From Apricaphanius iberus (taxonomy: Eukaryota > Chordata > Actinopteri > Cyprinodontiformes > Aphaniidae): a DNA stretch of 64,000 nucleotides. The notes beneath the pieces were generated by a model that saw nothing but the letters and a program-made list of their open reading frames with translations, had not been told where the DNA came from and did no database searches. The stretch lies in the NCBI GenBank assembly GCA_028564705.1, contig JAPXFQ010002813.1, positions 1,488,001 to 1,552,000 on the forward strand, in the 5' to 3' direction. The first letter of the stretch is position 1; each line of letters starts with the position of its first letter. Made by a program: the position numbers and the translations under genes. This document shows, piece by piece, positions 1 to 11,314 of this stretch.

Positions 1-1680
1 TAGAACTTGAAAAAATGTAAAAGGTCCAAGGGGGAATAATACTTTAGCAAGGCAGTGTAAATAACACTGACTGGAAAAGGAACACAGTAGTTTAACATGA
101 ATAAATTAATTATTTAAATCTAATTTAAGTTAAATGCTGAAATAAATGCTAACAATGTGTCTATTGCCTGGAGAAAGCGCTGATGATACTGCAGAGAATT
201 ACCTACCAGAGTTGGGTTTTTGAGCTCAGGCAGGCAGAAATATACTCATTTACACTCACTTTCTTCTCACATTCCCTCTGCCACCTAAACTTACCCCATC
301 TCACCCCAATTCATCGCCAGGCCTTTAACATTCGCTGCCGCAGCTGCACCCTCACACCGGGAGGGGTTCGGGGGGGCGGCAGGTTCTGTGAATTTTTCAA
401 TCAGCTCCCGCTCCATGAGCTTCTCCTATGTATGACTTTTTTTTTTTTAGAGCTTGCTCCCAGCTTTACCTTCCCGTAGTCTGTCAGATCAGGCTCAGTC
501 TGTCTAACTGCTCTGCCTGCAAATGAGTGAATTGAGCCTCTCACCCACACCTCAACCTCCGAATGTACCCCCTGGAAAGAAAGACCAGCAGGGGGTCTCG
601 GTTTCCTGACACGCAATGATCTCTCAATCTAACTGGAAGTAATCCAGTTATCCTATGCACACGGCCTCCCGTCTTGACGCCTTTATCACCACAAACTGCC
701 CCACCTGCCCACCCCCTAAACCCCCGTCATGTAGCAGTGTCTCATGATATTGCAGCAGAGGGTTTAAGAGTTGTTGGTACTGAATTGATCTGCTTGCAGC
801 TGGTTTGCTCTTTTCTGTCAGGCTCTAGAATGCAGCTGGTCAGTTTTTGTCTTCTACTGCAGGACCTATTTCAAGGCCTGCTTCTCCCTGGATTTTAGTT
901 GTTCAGAAAGAGTAGCAGCATAATCCCAGATGGCTTTTATACCAGGCAGTCTGGAAAGATGGAATATTTCAAACCAATCACAATCACAAAAAGTTTTAAA
1001 GTCACAATAAATGGAAATAGACTTCTTTGCTATGAAGTCATCTATCAGCTATAAAAATGAAGTGATCAGTCACTCACATAGTCCAGGAGGAATTTTGACT
1101 TATTTGCTTTACAACATTGCCTCAGTTCATTGAAGTTTGCATTTTTTTTTCAAATGCAAAACTCTCCAAGACTTTTCAAAGCTTTTGTATCAGGTTTTTT
1201 TCAATTCCATGTCAGTAAATACAACACCTTGGTTCTTTAATTCTTTACCCTCTGTGTTGTAGATTGGCTGTAAGTTTTCTCACAAATAGGCTCATGTTTG
1301 TTTCTGAAGCTGCAAAAAGAGCCCAAATCAACACTTTTCCATCTCCACAATTAACCAGTTGGTCACTGATACTGTGATGCATTATGGTCTTAATTTTGAC
1401 CATTTTTAAAATTTTAAGTTTTCTGAGCAAAAGGTTCAGATCAACATAAAACCTAGAACCTGGTTCTGATTTTTTTTAAATATGTTTTTTAATTTTCTAA
1501 ACTTGGAGGGGACGTGTTGGGAGAGTCATTCCTGTAAAAGTTAGTGAGTCTCTAGAGTGCTTCTCACTTGTTAATAATCTTTCTCCTTGTACAATGAACA
1601 ATGAACTCCAAATGGTTTTCATTTTTCTCAGTAGAGCAAATTAAAAATCAATGCTCAATTCTTTTGTCACATTCAGAAAA
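1..1680. other. Unrecognised noncoding DNA
   Basis: I see no gene, RNA or classifiable repeat here. A moderately GC-rich stretch around 300-900 contains short open frames on both strands (98, 71 and 74 codons). They show no domain, and the poly-T run inside them argues against coding. Confidence 0.5.
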
Positions 1681-1684
1681 TTAA

Positions 1685-2297
1685 AGGGGACATATCATGA
1701 CAATGTCAATTGTTTAGCTTTTAAATGCAATGTGTTGTGCCTTTAGTGTCTATAGGAATGCAAAAAAAGCATAAATCAGTCACCCCAGGTGTCGTGGAGA
1801 TGTTTTTAAAAATTGTGTTGGTCACATTTTTAGGTCACTTAGAATTCTCTATAATCTATTATGTTTTTTGAACTATTATGTCATGTCACAGTACTTGCAC
1901 TGCAACATCCAAACAGGGTCATGGACTTCCGGCTAAACATTGAACAAATCCTGCATATTTTTTTTTCTCACTGCGAGTTTGTAGTCCTAGTTCAGGAATG
2001 CTGAAGGTACAAATGCAAAAGGTAAACTACTTAGTTGTTGGATTATTAACCCACACAATTCTTCATGTAGTCCCCCAGCACCAGAACCTCTGTGAAGTGC
2101 CTGGTTAAGTTTTATTTTTTACGGTAGTTTACCCGCATCTGTGGGGAAAGTATTTTTTGTTTGTGGGAAGGACGAGAGCTTCGGTAACCTCCGCCAGCAT
2201 CAAGAATCACCTAAAAATTGGAGTTCCTCTTTATATAGACCATTACTGAATGATTTAGATGCAAAAAGGAAGAAGTTACAAGCATGATATGTCCTCT
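1685..2297. mobile_element. Kolobok-like MITE (TTAA-type ends)
   Basis: The left end reads AGGGGACATATCATG and the right end is its inverted complement with one change (14 of 15 match). The left end abuts TTAA at 1681-1684, the target site used by Kolobok and piggyBac elements. The matching TTAA on the right has decayed to GTGA. The interior has no transposase, so this is a non-autonomous element about 613 bp long. The terminus resembles a TTAA-flanked family common in vertebrates. The superfamily name is from memory and the TIR pair is seen directly. Confidence 0.6.
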
Positions 2298-5095
2298 GTG
2301 AAATCTGCATTCAGATGAGCCTCATCTGTCAGATTAAAAATAGCTTTTGAAAATAATAACTTTGAACATATATTTTTGGCTAATACCACATTTCTGTATG
2401 ATTCTTTTATTGTTCTGACATAACATTCTAATCTTAAATGTCATGTTTTAATTTGGTGTAATCAGAAAATCAGCCTGAATAACAGAAATAAAGGGTTGGA
2501 AGGGTCAGTCTATGTACCATAATCTTTATAATGTGACTTATAATGTGCAATTTAGTGAATCCAGTTTCCGAAATAAATTAATTTTGGAAGAAAAAAAAAT
2601 GAATTTATGGCAAGATGCATTCAGCTTTTTTTTCTGAATATATTAAGGCCTTAGTCAAGAACACAGAACTAATACCAATGTGACCTTGTCAAGAAGCAGC
2701 AGCCTAAAGCTAATATCAAAAAAGATTTTTATTTAATTTAAGCTTTGCAGAATTTAAAGTGAGCACAGATTACTTTTAACAATCAGCTAAATTTTATTTC
2801 TCAACTGAAGCTGCTAATTACCAAGAGCACATTTTCAACAAACTTTTTGTAGAAGAGCGTAGCGGAGAGGATTTGATTCCTGATGTCTTGTTCTGATCTT
2901 TATGCCTCATTGCAAGCTCTCTATCTGTGAGAGGACGTGCTTCTGATAAAATGTGTGTCATTTTTTTTTCGTTTCAACTATTTTAACTTTAGAGGCATAT
3001 GACAAAACTGAGGCTATGATTGGGACAGTATTCCGGGTTCTGAATACATGCTGGCCAATTTGCAATGCAGCCACTTGAAAAAAAAATTAGACTGGAAAAA
3101 TATGTTTGTTTTAAGTTTTCCTGTAAAAAATCTGTCTTTAAATAAGGATAATTTGTACATGCTAGAGTTAATCTTGCTAATAATAAGAGCGTTTTAGCTG
3201 AGATGTGGTTGCAAGGAAAATTCTTTAGCAAAATGGTTATAGTAGAGACTTTTCAGTATTTTTTATGCCTGAATCACAAACCATTTTTTATTGTTGTTGC
3301 TTTATAACATAGGATGAACAATCTTTAAAAAGTGGTTAAATTTTAACCAATTTGTTAAGCAAGTACATTTTCAAAATCATTTGATATCTGAAACATTTAT
3401 TTAAGCATATTTTAGCTTTTTGAGCAAACAGAACATTCACTACACTAGTTTTAAGCCGTGAACTTTGGACATTATATATTTAATCTGATTTTATCTGAAC
3501 TGAACTTGAAACTAATTCTTTTGCTAGATTAATTTTCACAATTATCACAAATGTTTACTGAAAATGTAACATTAATTCAAAATGTTTACTCAAATATTAA
3601 AAAAGGTATGCATAAAGAGTTTTATGACAGCCTAAAAACTGTAAATGTAAAAAAGAAGTTATAAACATTTTTACTAGGGTTTCTCAAAGTGAGGTAACTA
3701 CATTGACATCTGATTAGACAAAGGGTGTAACAAGTTTATTAAAGCTTGTTAAAACTGGTACTTTTCGCATTGTTCATGCATAAAAACAAGCGAAACCAAA
3801 ATAAGAACTGCAAGTGATGTTGTTTTATTTGTTTTAGCAACAACTAGAGCAGCACAGTCATAGCAGTAAGTATTTCGGTGTGAATCTCACAGTTCAGCAT
3901 AATAAGAGCAGCGTTTGATGTGAAAAAAAAAAAAAACAGCAACAGTAAAATCTCCCCTGAATTGAGAGCGACTGGCTGGCCCCAGACTCTGCACCGAAAC
4001 TAACTGGCTAAAGTTGTCAAGCTAAGAGGTCACGACTCTCACCCGCCTGAAATAAGACATTCACAATGTGAAGATGGGCCACTGTTGCTATGGGAACAAC
4101 CTGCAAAATCCAGAGAGTGAGACGTATTTAAATGGAAATCTATCTGCTCCCCTCCCCTTACCATCACCACCACCACTTCTGCACAAATCCAGATTCATTT
4201 CAGAGAACCCTGTCAATGTCTCCTCACCCTCTTCTCCCTTGTCTTGGTGCATTTGCACATGCCTGGTTGGGCCCCATAGACGGCATAGCCCAGAGGTTTT
4301 TAAGCAGATTATGGAACTTGCAGAAAAGCTGGTGGGGGCTTGGGTGTGTACGCAGAAACTCATGAGTGCAGAGGGGAAAAGAAAGCCTCATAGGAACTTG
4401 GAAAAGGCAGACAGAAGGGGAGGATGTGAGGTATTGATTTAATTGAAATTGTCATGTCCCCGCTTGAAACTGAGACCGACTAATTATAGCCTCAGTGTGG
4501 ATTTACGAAATGATACCAACCATTTGGGGAGGGTGCAGGAAGTGGATGCTGGCTCAGAAGGGGAAAAAGTTGAGGCTCAAAGATTTGGCCGAGGATACGA
4601 CGTGACATGGGCTAAGTGGAAAATTAAAGTTGAAGTTTTTTCGTCTCAGTTTCTACCTTTGAATCCAGTGTAGCACAGAAATGCTGAGCCTTATGTTGAT
4701 GAAGAAAAATAAGGAAGAAAACTGGATAGGACAGACCAAAGGAAGAGAGCGAAGGGAAATTTTCTCCTGTTCATCCATGGGTATTAAAAGAACTCTGTTG
4801 CCCTATAGATAAAACTTTGTACATTAGATTTTTTTTCAACTAGTTGTTAAAATCATCCCATAAACTTCTGAATGTAATAACATTTTACATGAATTCGACA
4901 TGCCTTTAAGTATATAGCTGCATTTGATTAATTGATTAATATTACCTGAAATGTCATAATATTAGTGTCTTTTAATGTTCTTTATGTCTTCAGTATTGTG
5001 TTTTCTGTTGCTTTTTTAATTGCTATATTTATTTTGACTGAATCCCCAAAGCTCCTTGATTTGCCTCGTTGTTGAAAGTGTGCTATACAAAACAT
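2298..5095. other. Unrecognised noncoding DNA
   Basis: No classifiable repeat or gene was found. The stretch 3950-4680 is more base-balanced than its surroundings. It carries adjacent plus-strand frames at 4068-4442 (124 codons) and 4443-4673 (76 codons) without any recognisable domain. They are most likely chance frames, though the sequence could be a conserved noncoding block. Confidence 0.4.
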
Positions 5096-5119
5096 TTTGC
5101 TTTGCCTTGCCTCACTGAT

Positions 5120-5325
5120 ATCTGGACACAGATATGCTGCCACCACAATAATGACCATGATCTTTCTCCTCAAGTGTTGTTGGAAATACTCAGACTCCAT
5201 CATGAGTAACAGGAAATGGCATTTTTGTTATATCTCATATAATATATCGGATTTTATGTCATGGTGCAAGCTTAGTCTGGTATGAAGTGAAGCCTTAATA
5301 GGACTGTCTCAATAATGCTTGTTTA
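5120..5325. repeat. Dispersed repeat, copy 1 (pair of 11085-11310)
   Basis: This segment is diverged but clearly collinear with 11085-11310. Shared blocks include CAGATATGCTGCC, CTCAAGTGTTG, TTACAGG/GTAACAGG with a following GCCATT-like block, and GCCTTAATA. Both are in the same orientation. The family is not recognised. The TA-flanked element at 5348 begins just downstream. Confidence 0.5.
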
Positions 5326-5347
5326 GGAATTGTGATCTGCCATCTTA

Positions 5348-6451
5348 GGGGCAGTTTACATTACATTTTTCAACAAATCAAAGGCTTTCCCTGTGATTTG
5401 GCCTGTCATTTACACGAGAACGGGGTGTCGGTTGGCAGTGTTGGGAAAGTTACAAAGAAACTGTAATATATTTCACATTACTAGTTACAATGTCAAAAAT
5501 GTAATATGTTTGCATTACATATTACTGTCTTAAAAATGTAACTGAGTTACACTACTTTAAGTTACTTCGGGCTAAATATCTTAAATATTTAACACGACTT
5601 CTAACCACTAACTTATGAACCAGTAACTTATGAATTTAAATTTGACACAAGTGTCACACCACAAATACTGTATTTTTAACCCTATTTTATTAAAATTAAG
5701 TCTCAAGTTCCTTTGTATGCCTTCTATTTCATGGTAATGTTTGGTAAATCTAATCAAAAGAAGGTGCTGAAAGTGTTCATCACAAAGATGAGACTCCGAT
5801 GTCTGAAGTCTTAAAACAGATGGTAGGAAAACAGTGTGAATGATGCCGCTGTTTAAATATACAGTCCATCTTTTCCTCAGCCGTCCTGATTCTCTGATGT
5901 TCTGGTTTTAAGCAACAGGAAGTGTTTGGTGGATCTTGTTCTACCGTATCCATCTTAATTTGGTCTGTTGCATTAGTGGGCCAGAAAAACAATTTAAAAT
6001 GCTTTTGTAACTTGAGTTACTGAAATTGTAACTAGTAATATATTGCTTTATATTTTGTAAGTAATGCATTACATTACTCAGTAACTGAAAAAAGTAATCT
6101 ATTCCTGTAACTTATTACTTTTGTAATGCATTACTCCCAACACTGTCGGTTGGGGGCGAAAAACGGGTTCCAGAGTGGAGAATTCTGACAACGCTGGGTG
6201 ATTCGTTGTCATGTAAATACAAGGCCAGGGACTTGACATGAAATGACATCACTGCCAGCTTCTCATGCCATATTGGTATTGCACACTCAGGGGAAACCGA
6301 GGGAAATCATACAACGGTACATACAGGGGGCACAGCCATCTGAAGGCTATGCAAATGTACTGCATCGTTTTTTTCTAGAGCAGATTGCTCATGTAAGCGC
6401 AGTGTCGTTCTCACCCACGAAAAACCACAGCGTTGTCTTGTAAACTACCCC
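5348..6451. mobile_element. Older TA-flanked DNA element split by a hAT insertion
   Basis: The left end GGGGCAGTTTACA and the inverted right end (TGTAAACTACCCC) match at 12 of 13 positions. Each is flanked by TA (5346-5347 and 6452-6453). The interior is interrupted by the complete hAT-type element at 5436-6145. With the insert and one target duplication removed, the host element is about 386 bp. There is no coding capacity. TA flanks fit Tc1/mariner target choice, but the termini are not those I know for that superfamily, so the class is left open. Confidence 0.55.
5436..6145. mobile_element. hAT-type non-autonomous element with exact 8-bp TSD
   Basis: The element starts CAGTGTTGGGAAAGTTAC and ends with the inverted form ATTACTCCCAACACTG. 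The 8-bp sequence TCGGTTGG is repeated exactly on both sides (5428-5435 and 6146-6153), which is the hallmark of hAT transposition. The outer 150 bp at each end are rich in GTAAC, GTAATG and TTACT words, as in a widespread fish family of this type. There is no transposase frame; the interior is about 400 bp of unique-looking DNA. The exact TSD suggests it is younger than its host element. Confidence 0.9.
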
Positions 6452-6589
6452 TAGGACTCAACTGACCCATACAGGGTGCTGAACCAAAATAAACGGAAAA
6501 ACAGAATATGATACATACAAAGTGTTGAACTGATAATAATATATATCTAACTTAAATGATAACCTGACTCACATCCGCTGTGGCTTTAC

Positions 6590-6980
6590 TGTGGCTCCCT
6601 GGCGTGTGGGTGTGTGTGTGTGTGTGGGGGGGGGGGGCGGGTTGTTGGCGGTGGGTATTGGTCCGGAGTGGCGGCGGCGTGTATTGTCCGTCGATCGGCT
6701 GCAGGCGCCTCCTGCACGGCGGCGGCGGCAGGGGACCCCTCTCGGCGGGTCCCTGGTCGGGGCTATGCTGGGGGGCGGGGTTCCCCTGATGCCCGTGGCC
6801 TCCGGGTCCTGTTCCGGGCCCGTCCTGGCGTAGCTGGTTTCCGGCGGAGCCCGTGGGCACGTCCGTGCGATCTCTCGGGGCCCCAGCATTGCGGCTGCTT
6901 GGTGTTCCCCTGGGGCTTCCATCTGTTCCTCTCTTGGTGTGTGATCGGCCCTTCATGTCTGCGTCGATTCCTGTAGGACG
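6590..6980. repeat. CpG-rich patch, probably repeat-derived
   Basis: A sharp compositional island in AT-rich DNA, dense in CpG, CGGCGG and GGGCCC words. It is preceded by a (GT)n tract and a run of 12 G (6626-6637). Several overlapping frames of 69 to 155 codons lie on both strands, as expected where stop codons are rare. None shows a domain. With the downstream T-rich segment ending in AATAAAGATT near 7458-7467, it may be part of a retroelement 3' region. It could also be a true CpG island. Confidence 0.4.
6608..6637. repeat. (GT)n followed by a 12-G run
   Basis: Simple-sequence tract: alternating GT to about 6625, then G at 6626-6637. Confidence 0.9.
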
Positions 6981-7624
6981 GATTGACGGTTCCTTACCCC
7001 AGCAATCAATCACTTGCATGGGGAAACCTTATTCAGACCTTCAGAGCTCGCACACACACATAGGTGTGGGGACATTGGTGTGGACGGACATATCTTTAGT
7101 TGAGGTTATTGTCATTAGTTAGCTTTTACCAGGAGCTTAACAGAAACCTTAGTATTGTGTTTATTAATCCATGCTTGTGTGTAGTGAATGTGTAATTCTT
7201 AATTTTTATTACTGGATCTGAACTATTGGTGTGGTTCTGTTCAGTTCGATATTTTTGTTTGTTTTGTTTTACCGCTTCTCTGCCATCCGGCAGAGGTGGA
7301 GGACTGGGATGTTTTCTTGTGTTCTTTGCCTCCCTGTCTTGTGTCGTCAGTTCGCGCCTCTGCTGGTGCGGTTTCTTTCTTCACCTTCTTCCTTTCTTCC
7401 TTCTTTTCTCGGTTTCGTGTCCATGACTTCAGGAAATTGAACCCTCAGTAATTACTAATAAAGATTATTTAATACATATATATCAAGTGGAGTGTTACAG
7501 CAAAGATGTAATACTCTGCTCGGGAAAGTAAATCTGTTGGGCTTTTACTTGGTACTCAGACACCAATTCTGAGTGGCAAACTGCTAGACAGGACACGTAA
7601 AAAAAAAAAATATATAATAAATAT

Positions 7625-7662
7625 AATTCCCCTAACCTGACTGTTGTCAGGTTAGGGGAATT
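7625..7662. repeat. Perfect 16-bp inverted repeat (hairpin)
   Basis: AATTCCCCTAACCTGA at 7625-7640 is followed by the loop CTGTTG and the exact reverse complement TCAGGTTAGGGGAATT at 7647-7662. No T run follows and the sequence lies in AT-rich DNA without a gene. The stem is too short for a typical microRNA precursor. It could be a pair of abutting transposon ends or a small foldback relic. Confidence 0.9.
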
Positions 7663-7664
7663 AC

Positions 7665-10200
7665 TTGCTTGAATGTTAAATGCTATGGAACAGATGAAAA
7701 ACACAAGTGCAGTCATAGTCAGTACTTGGGGCTGCCTGATCGAAAGTCAGTAGAAGAGATATAAGAAATGGAAAAATAGAAGAAAGTTAGGGAGGTGTTG
7801 TGAGTGAAACAGAAGAGGTATATGGTGGTTATCAAGAATTTCTGTGTGTGAATGACAGACAAAAAGAGTGACAAAGTGATTTGCTGATGTTAAGAGATAT
7901 CAGTTTCTCGGGGCTGACCCCGCCCCCAGTGAACAACATAAACAACCCAATGAAACAACCTATTGAGCTTTGCTTACATTAGATTACAATTGCCTGATAA
8001 TACAACTTTTATATAACCAGTATTACATGACTTAGATTAACATGTGTTCCTCCTGATAAACCCACTGGGTGATCTGCTGTTCTCTTAACAGCTGACATTA
8101 CCATACAGTTTATCTACAGTGACTGTAGGACTGGTGCCTGCAGTGATATAGTTCTTCCAGATTTGGAATAAAATTTGCTGTCTGTCCACGATCTCCTTCA
8201 GATATTGATCGTTAAGGCAGTAATTTATTTCACGCAGCTCCCTGCCCCATGAAAAATAGATTTTAAATGTCAACATTTCCCCCAAGAGCACTTGTCAGTT
8301 TAACAAGTCACTAAAGTCAGAATTTGTAGAAAATACAATAGATGTACTGCACAACTGTGATCGTTAGAGTGCTACAGACCTTCTAAAAATTCTAATATTG
8401 GGATTATGGATTTCTTATGCTTTTGGTTAACCATCAAATCTCCATTTGGATTCTTGAATGAGGACAAATTGCTAATGCATCGACAAAGTAGAATTTGTAG
8501 ACAAAAATAAACAGGACAAATGAATGAGAGGGTGAGGAGGATGGAAGACGTAGGGATAAAAGATAAGGATATAGATGAAGCAAAGGATGGATGGTTTAGG
8601 GTGAAGGAGGGTGAGCTTGAAAGAATGTGATGAAGAGAGATGATCGGAACAGTAATTAGAGATAAGGTGAGGTAGCACATTAACCCTATTCTAAAGGTCT
8701 CCATTCTTAGAGAAAGAAAATATATTCGGAAAAAATTATGAGGGGATTCCCATACAGCCCCTGTAAAAACAAAGCCTTTTCTAGATATAATCCTGTAAAG
8801 CTGGGTCATTGATTTAAATTGAAATACTATAATGGGATGAAAGTCCTTATATCATTTCAAATCTGAGCTGGAAGAGTTATTAAAAGGGTAAATCACATAA
8901 ACTCAGGAATAGAAATGGCTGAAGAAGCTACTAATATAATACAAAACAACTTTGAACATTAAGTAATTCAGATTTATATTAAGGAAACTTTTCCAAGAGA
9001 ACAGAAGCAACTGTGCGCGTATGAAAACACACACAGGAGACACATTTGGAGGTGTGCAAAATTAACCTCAGACTGTCATTAATCACAAACTGCACATTAG
9101 TATGGACCTACAGAGAGCACTTGCTGATTAAGTAGGTCCTTCTGCGAGGTAAAATATACAGGTAAACACTAAAGAGTGAGGCTCTAGGTGGCAAACTAGT
9201 GGAATAGGAAGAAACACCCTACGCACGCCGTTCTCCCAAAGGAACTTGGTCAAGGCTAATGTTAATGGGACAAATTATCAGTGTCTACTCGAGGCAAACT
9301 GTGGCAGAGCCGAGGCTATTAAGTGCTTCTCAATATAAATAAACTACATAAATAGTTTTAGTTTGCAGATACCAAACCTTAACTACACAGAGTGGGAGGT
9401 TGTGAGTATACTGAAGCATAGCTGCTTGGAATTTCTGGATCAGGTGTAGCCACCAGGAGAGGCCTCAGGGCATGTAGGAGGACTGGGCTTATTTGGTATT
9501 CACTTGCTAATGTTTTCGCCCCTCCCCACCCCAATAAATCTAGAAGGATGCTTTTGTTTGTAGTGAGTAAACTGTTTCAAACTGAGAGGAACGTGCACAT
9601 CTTTTTCAAATTTTTTGCTGGGAAAGTTAATATATTGTTAACATATCATTTACAAATGTGATCATATTTTTTTGGTTTATAGCAAAAATTAGCACCATTG
9701 TTATGTTTACATATGACAATTTTAATTATATAACCAGCTAATCAGACTTCACTAAACCATTTTCACAGACATAAGAAATGGCAGCAATGTTAAATTAAAA
9801 CTGTATGATTATGTTAACATCAGTGGGTTGTGTTCGTGACTTCATATTTAAAACAGATTTATTAGATAACATTAGCCTTTTAGATGCTAAGTTGTTTGTG
9901 TTGTTTAAGTTATATTCAGTTAGTTATGTTCAACATTTAAAGTTTAAGTACATATAGACTGTTTTTGTGTTGAATATTCCTCCATGGTGAGTATGCTATA
10001 TTAAATCTTAAAAACAATGGAAGATCACAGCCTCATCTTTATTTAAAAAGAAACAACTTTTTTATAATTCCTGCATAGGGATGTTGTTTGAACTGTGGTC
10101 TGGCAGCAAAAAGGTCCTGCTTTCAAATAGTGGTTCAACCTTTCTGTATTGGATTGAAATGTTCTTGCCATCATAGGCTTTATCGTGAAAAAACTCAGTT
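7665..10200. other. Unrecognised noncoding DNA
   Basis: No gene or classifiable repeat was found. About 8520-8650 is strongly purine-rich on the plus strand. This leaves long stop-free frames on the minus strand (to 145 codons, 8372-8809) that read as low-complexity and show no domain. Confidence 0.5.
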
Positions 10201-10202
10201 TC

Positions 10203-10900
10203 AAAGGAGAGTGGGGCAGGATTTTTTTAAAAAAAATGCATGTCCAGGTTTTTAAGTTAATTAGCAATGAAGCGCTTCAAACCAAAAAGAATGAGGCTGT
10301 TTACATATCGTTCTATGTTTTTAAGCAGGCTGTTTGCAGCGGAATATGCTGCAATTCAGACCCCAAATTTCCCGCACTGACCTAAGGGTGTGACGTAAGT
10401 CGACCCGGCAGCTTCAACAGGAAGAAGATCATGACTTGCGGCTCAATCACCTGTGGGAATGGATTCTACCGCAACCGGCAAACAACCAAACATGACTCAA
10501 TGCATGCTAAAAGTGGCACAAATAAGCTTTTATTAGCAGTTTCTGGTGAATGAAAAGCAAAATATGATAAAAATCAAACAGACATCCAGAGATATATCTG
10601 ATCCGGTTCCCCATTGGAATGTTTGTTCACCCTTCCAAATCTATGTGTGCCCAAAATATCTGTAGAGGTGTTTCTGCCCACCGCGACCAAAGGAAGATTT
10701 TACTTACTTTGTCGCTCGATGGTGGCGATTGTGCTTGTTTTCATAATACCGGTATATACACAGTGGTATGGCAGTATGTCACTGCGTTTCTTTTTTTTTC
10801 AAAGTGTTTGTGCTGACTCCCATGACGGTTGCTTCAGTTACTTCCAGCGCCGGTTGGTCGCTCATGAGTTATGTTTTTTCATCCTGCCCCATGCTCCTTT
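10203..10900. mobile_element. MITE with 19-bp inverted ends
   Basis: AAAGGAGAGTGGGGCAGGA at 10203-10221 and the inverted sequence at 10882-10900 match at 17 of 19 positions. Both ends are followed inward by T/A runs. TTTAAA-like bases flank the right end, so a TTAA target is possible but cannot be confirmed on the left. The interior has no transposase. A 150-codon plus-strand frame at 10614-11066 runs across the right end and out of the element, which argues that it is a chance frame. Confidence 0.5.
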
Positions 10901-11084
10901 AAAAAAAAAATCCTTTGGGTGTGAGCATATGCTGGTCATTTGTCCTTTGTGTTTGTGCGATGAACTGGTCCCCTGTACATGGTGGACTCTGCCTTTCATC
11001 AACTCTGTTGGGGTAAATCAGCTGAGAACTCGATTGTCCCATTTTCAGCACAGTTGCAGTTGTTAGCATCAGTACTGCTGCCAA

Positions 11085-11310
11085 GTCCCAGATATGCTGC
11101 CGCCTTGATATGATCATCACCTAACCACTCAAGTGTTGTGCATGCTCAAGATGGTTGGAAATATTCACACTCCATCACAAGTTACAGGAAGTGCCATTTG
11201 CTCTTAATGCTGCCGAGAAGACTCTGCATTACCTATCCATTTTATATTGCATTTTTGATCTCTTGGTGCAGGTTCGGTCCAGTATGAATAGGAGCCTTAA
11301 TAAGCATTTG
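11085..11310. repeat. Dispersed repeat, copy 2 (pair of 5120-5325)
   Basis: Collinear and same-orientation homology to 5120-5325, with shared blocks such as CAGATATGCTGCC, CTCAAGTGTTG, GGAAATA.TCA.ACTCCATCA and AGCCTTAATA. The family is unrecognised. It lies immediately right of the MITE at 10203-10900, so the two may be parts of one composite repeat. Confidence 0.5.
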
Positions 11311-11314
11311 GTTA

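Noticed and set aside
4068..4673. Two adjacent plus-strand frames (124 and 76 codons)
   Set aside because: No recognisable domain, and the segment also reads open on the other strand. Treated as unproven.
6552..7019. 155-codon minus-strand frame and overlapping frames on both strands in the CpG-rich patch
   Set aside because: Several frames are open at once because GC-rich sequence has few stops. They are simple-sequence encoded (His/Thr from GT repeats) and contain no domain.
8372..8809. 145-codon minus-strand frame
   Set aside because: It arises from a purine-rich tract on the other strand, with Ser/Leu/Ile-rich low complexity and no domain.
10614..11066. 150-codon plus-strand frame
   Set aside because: It runs from inside a MITE across its right terminus into flanking repeat, with no domain.
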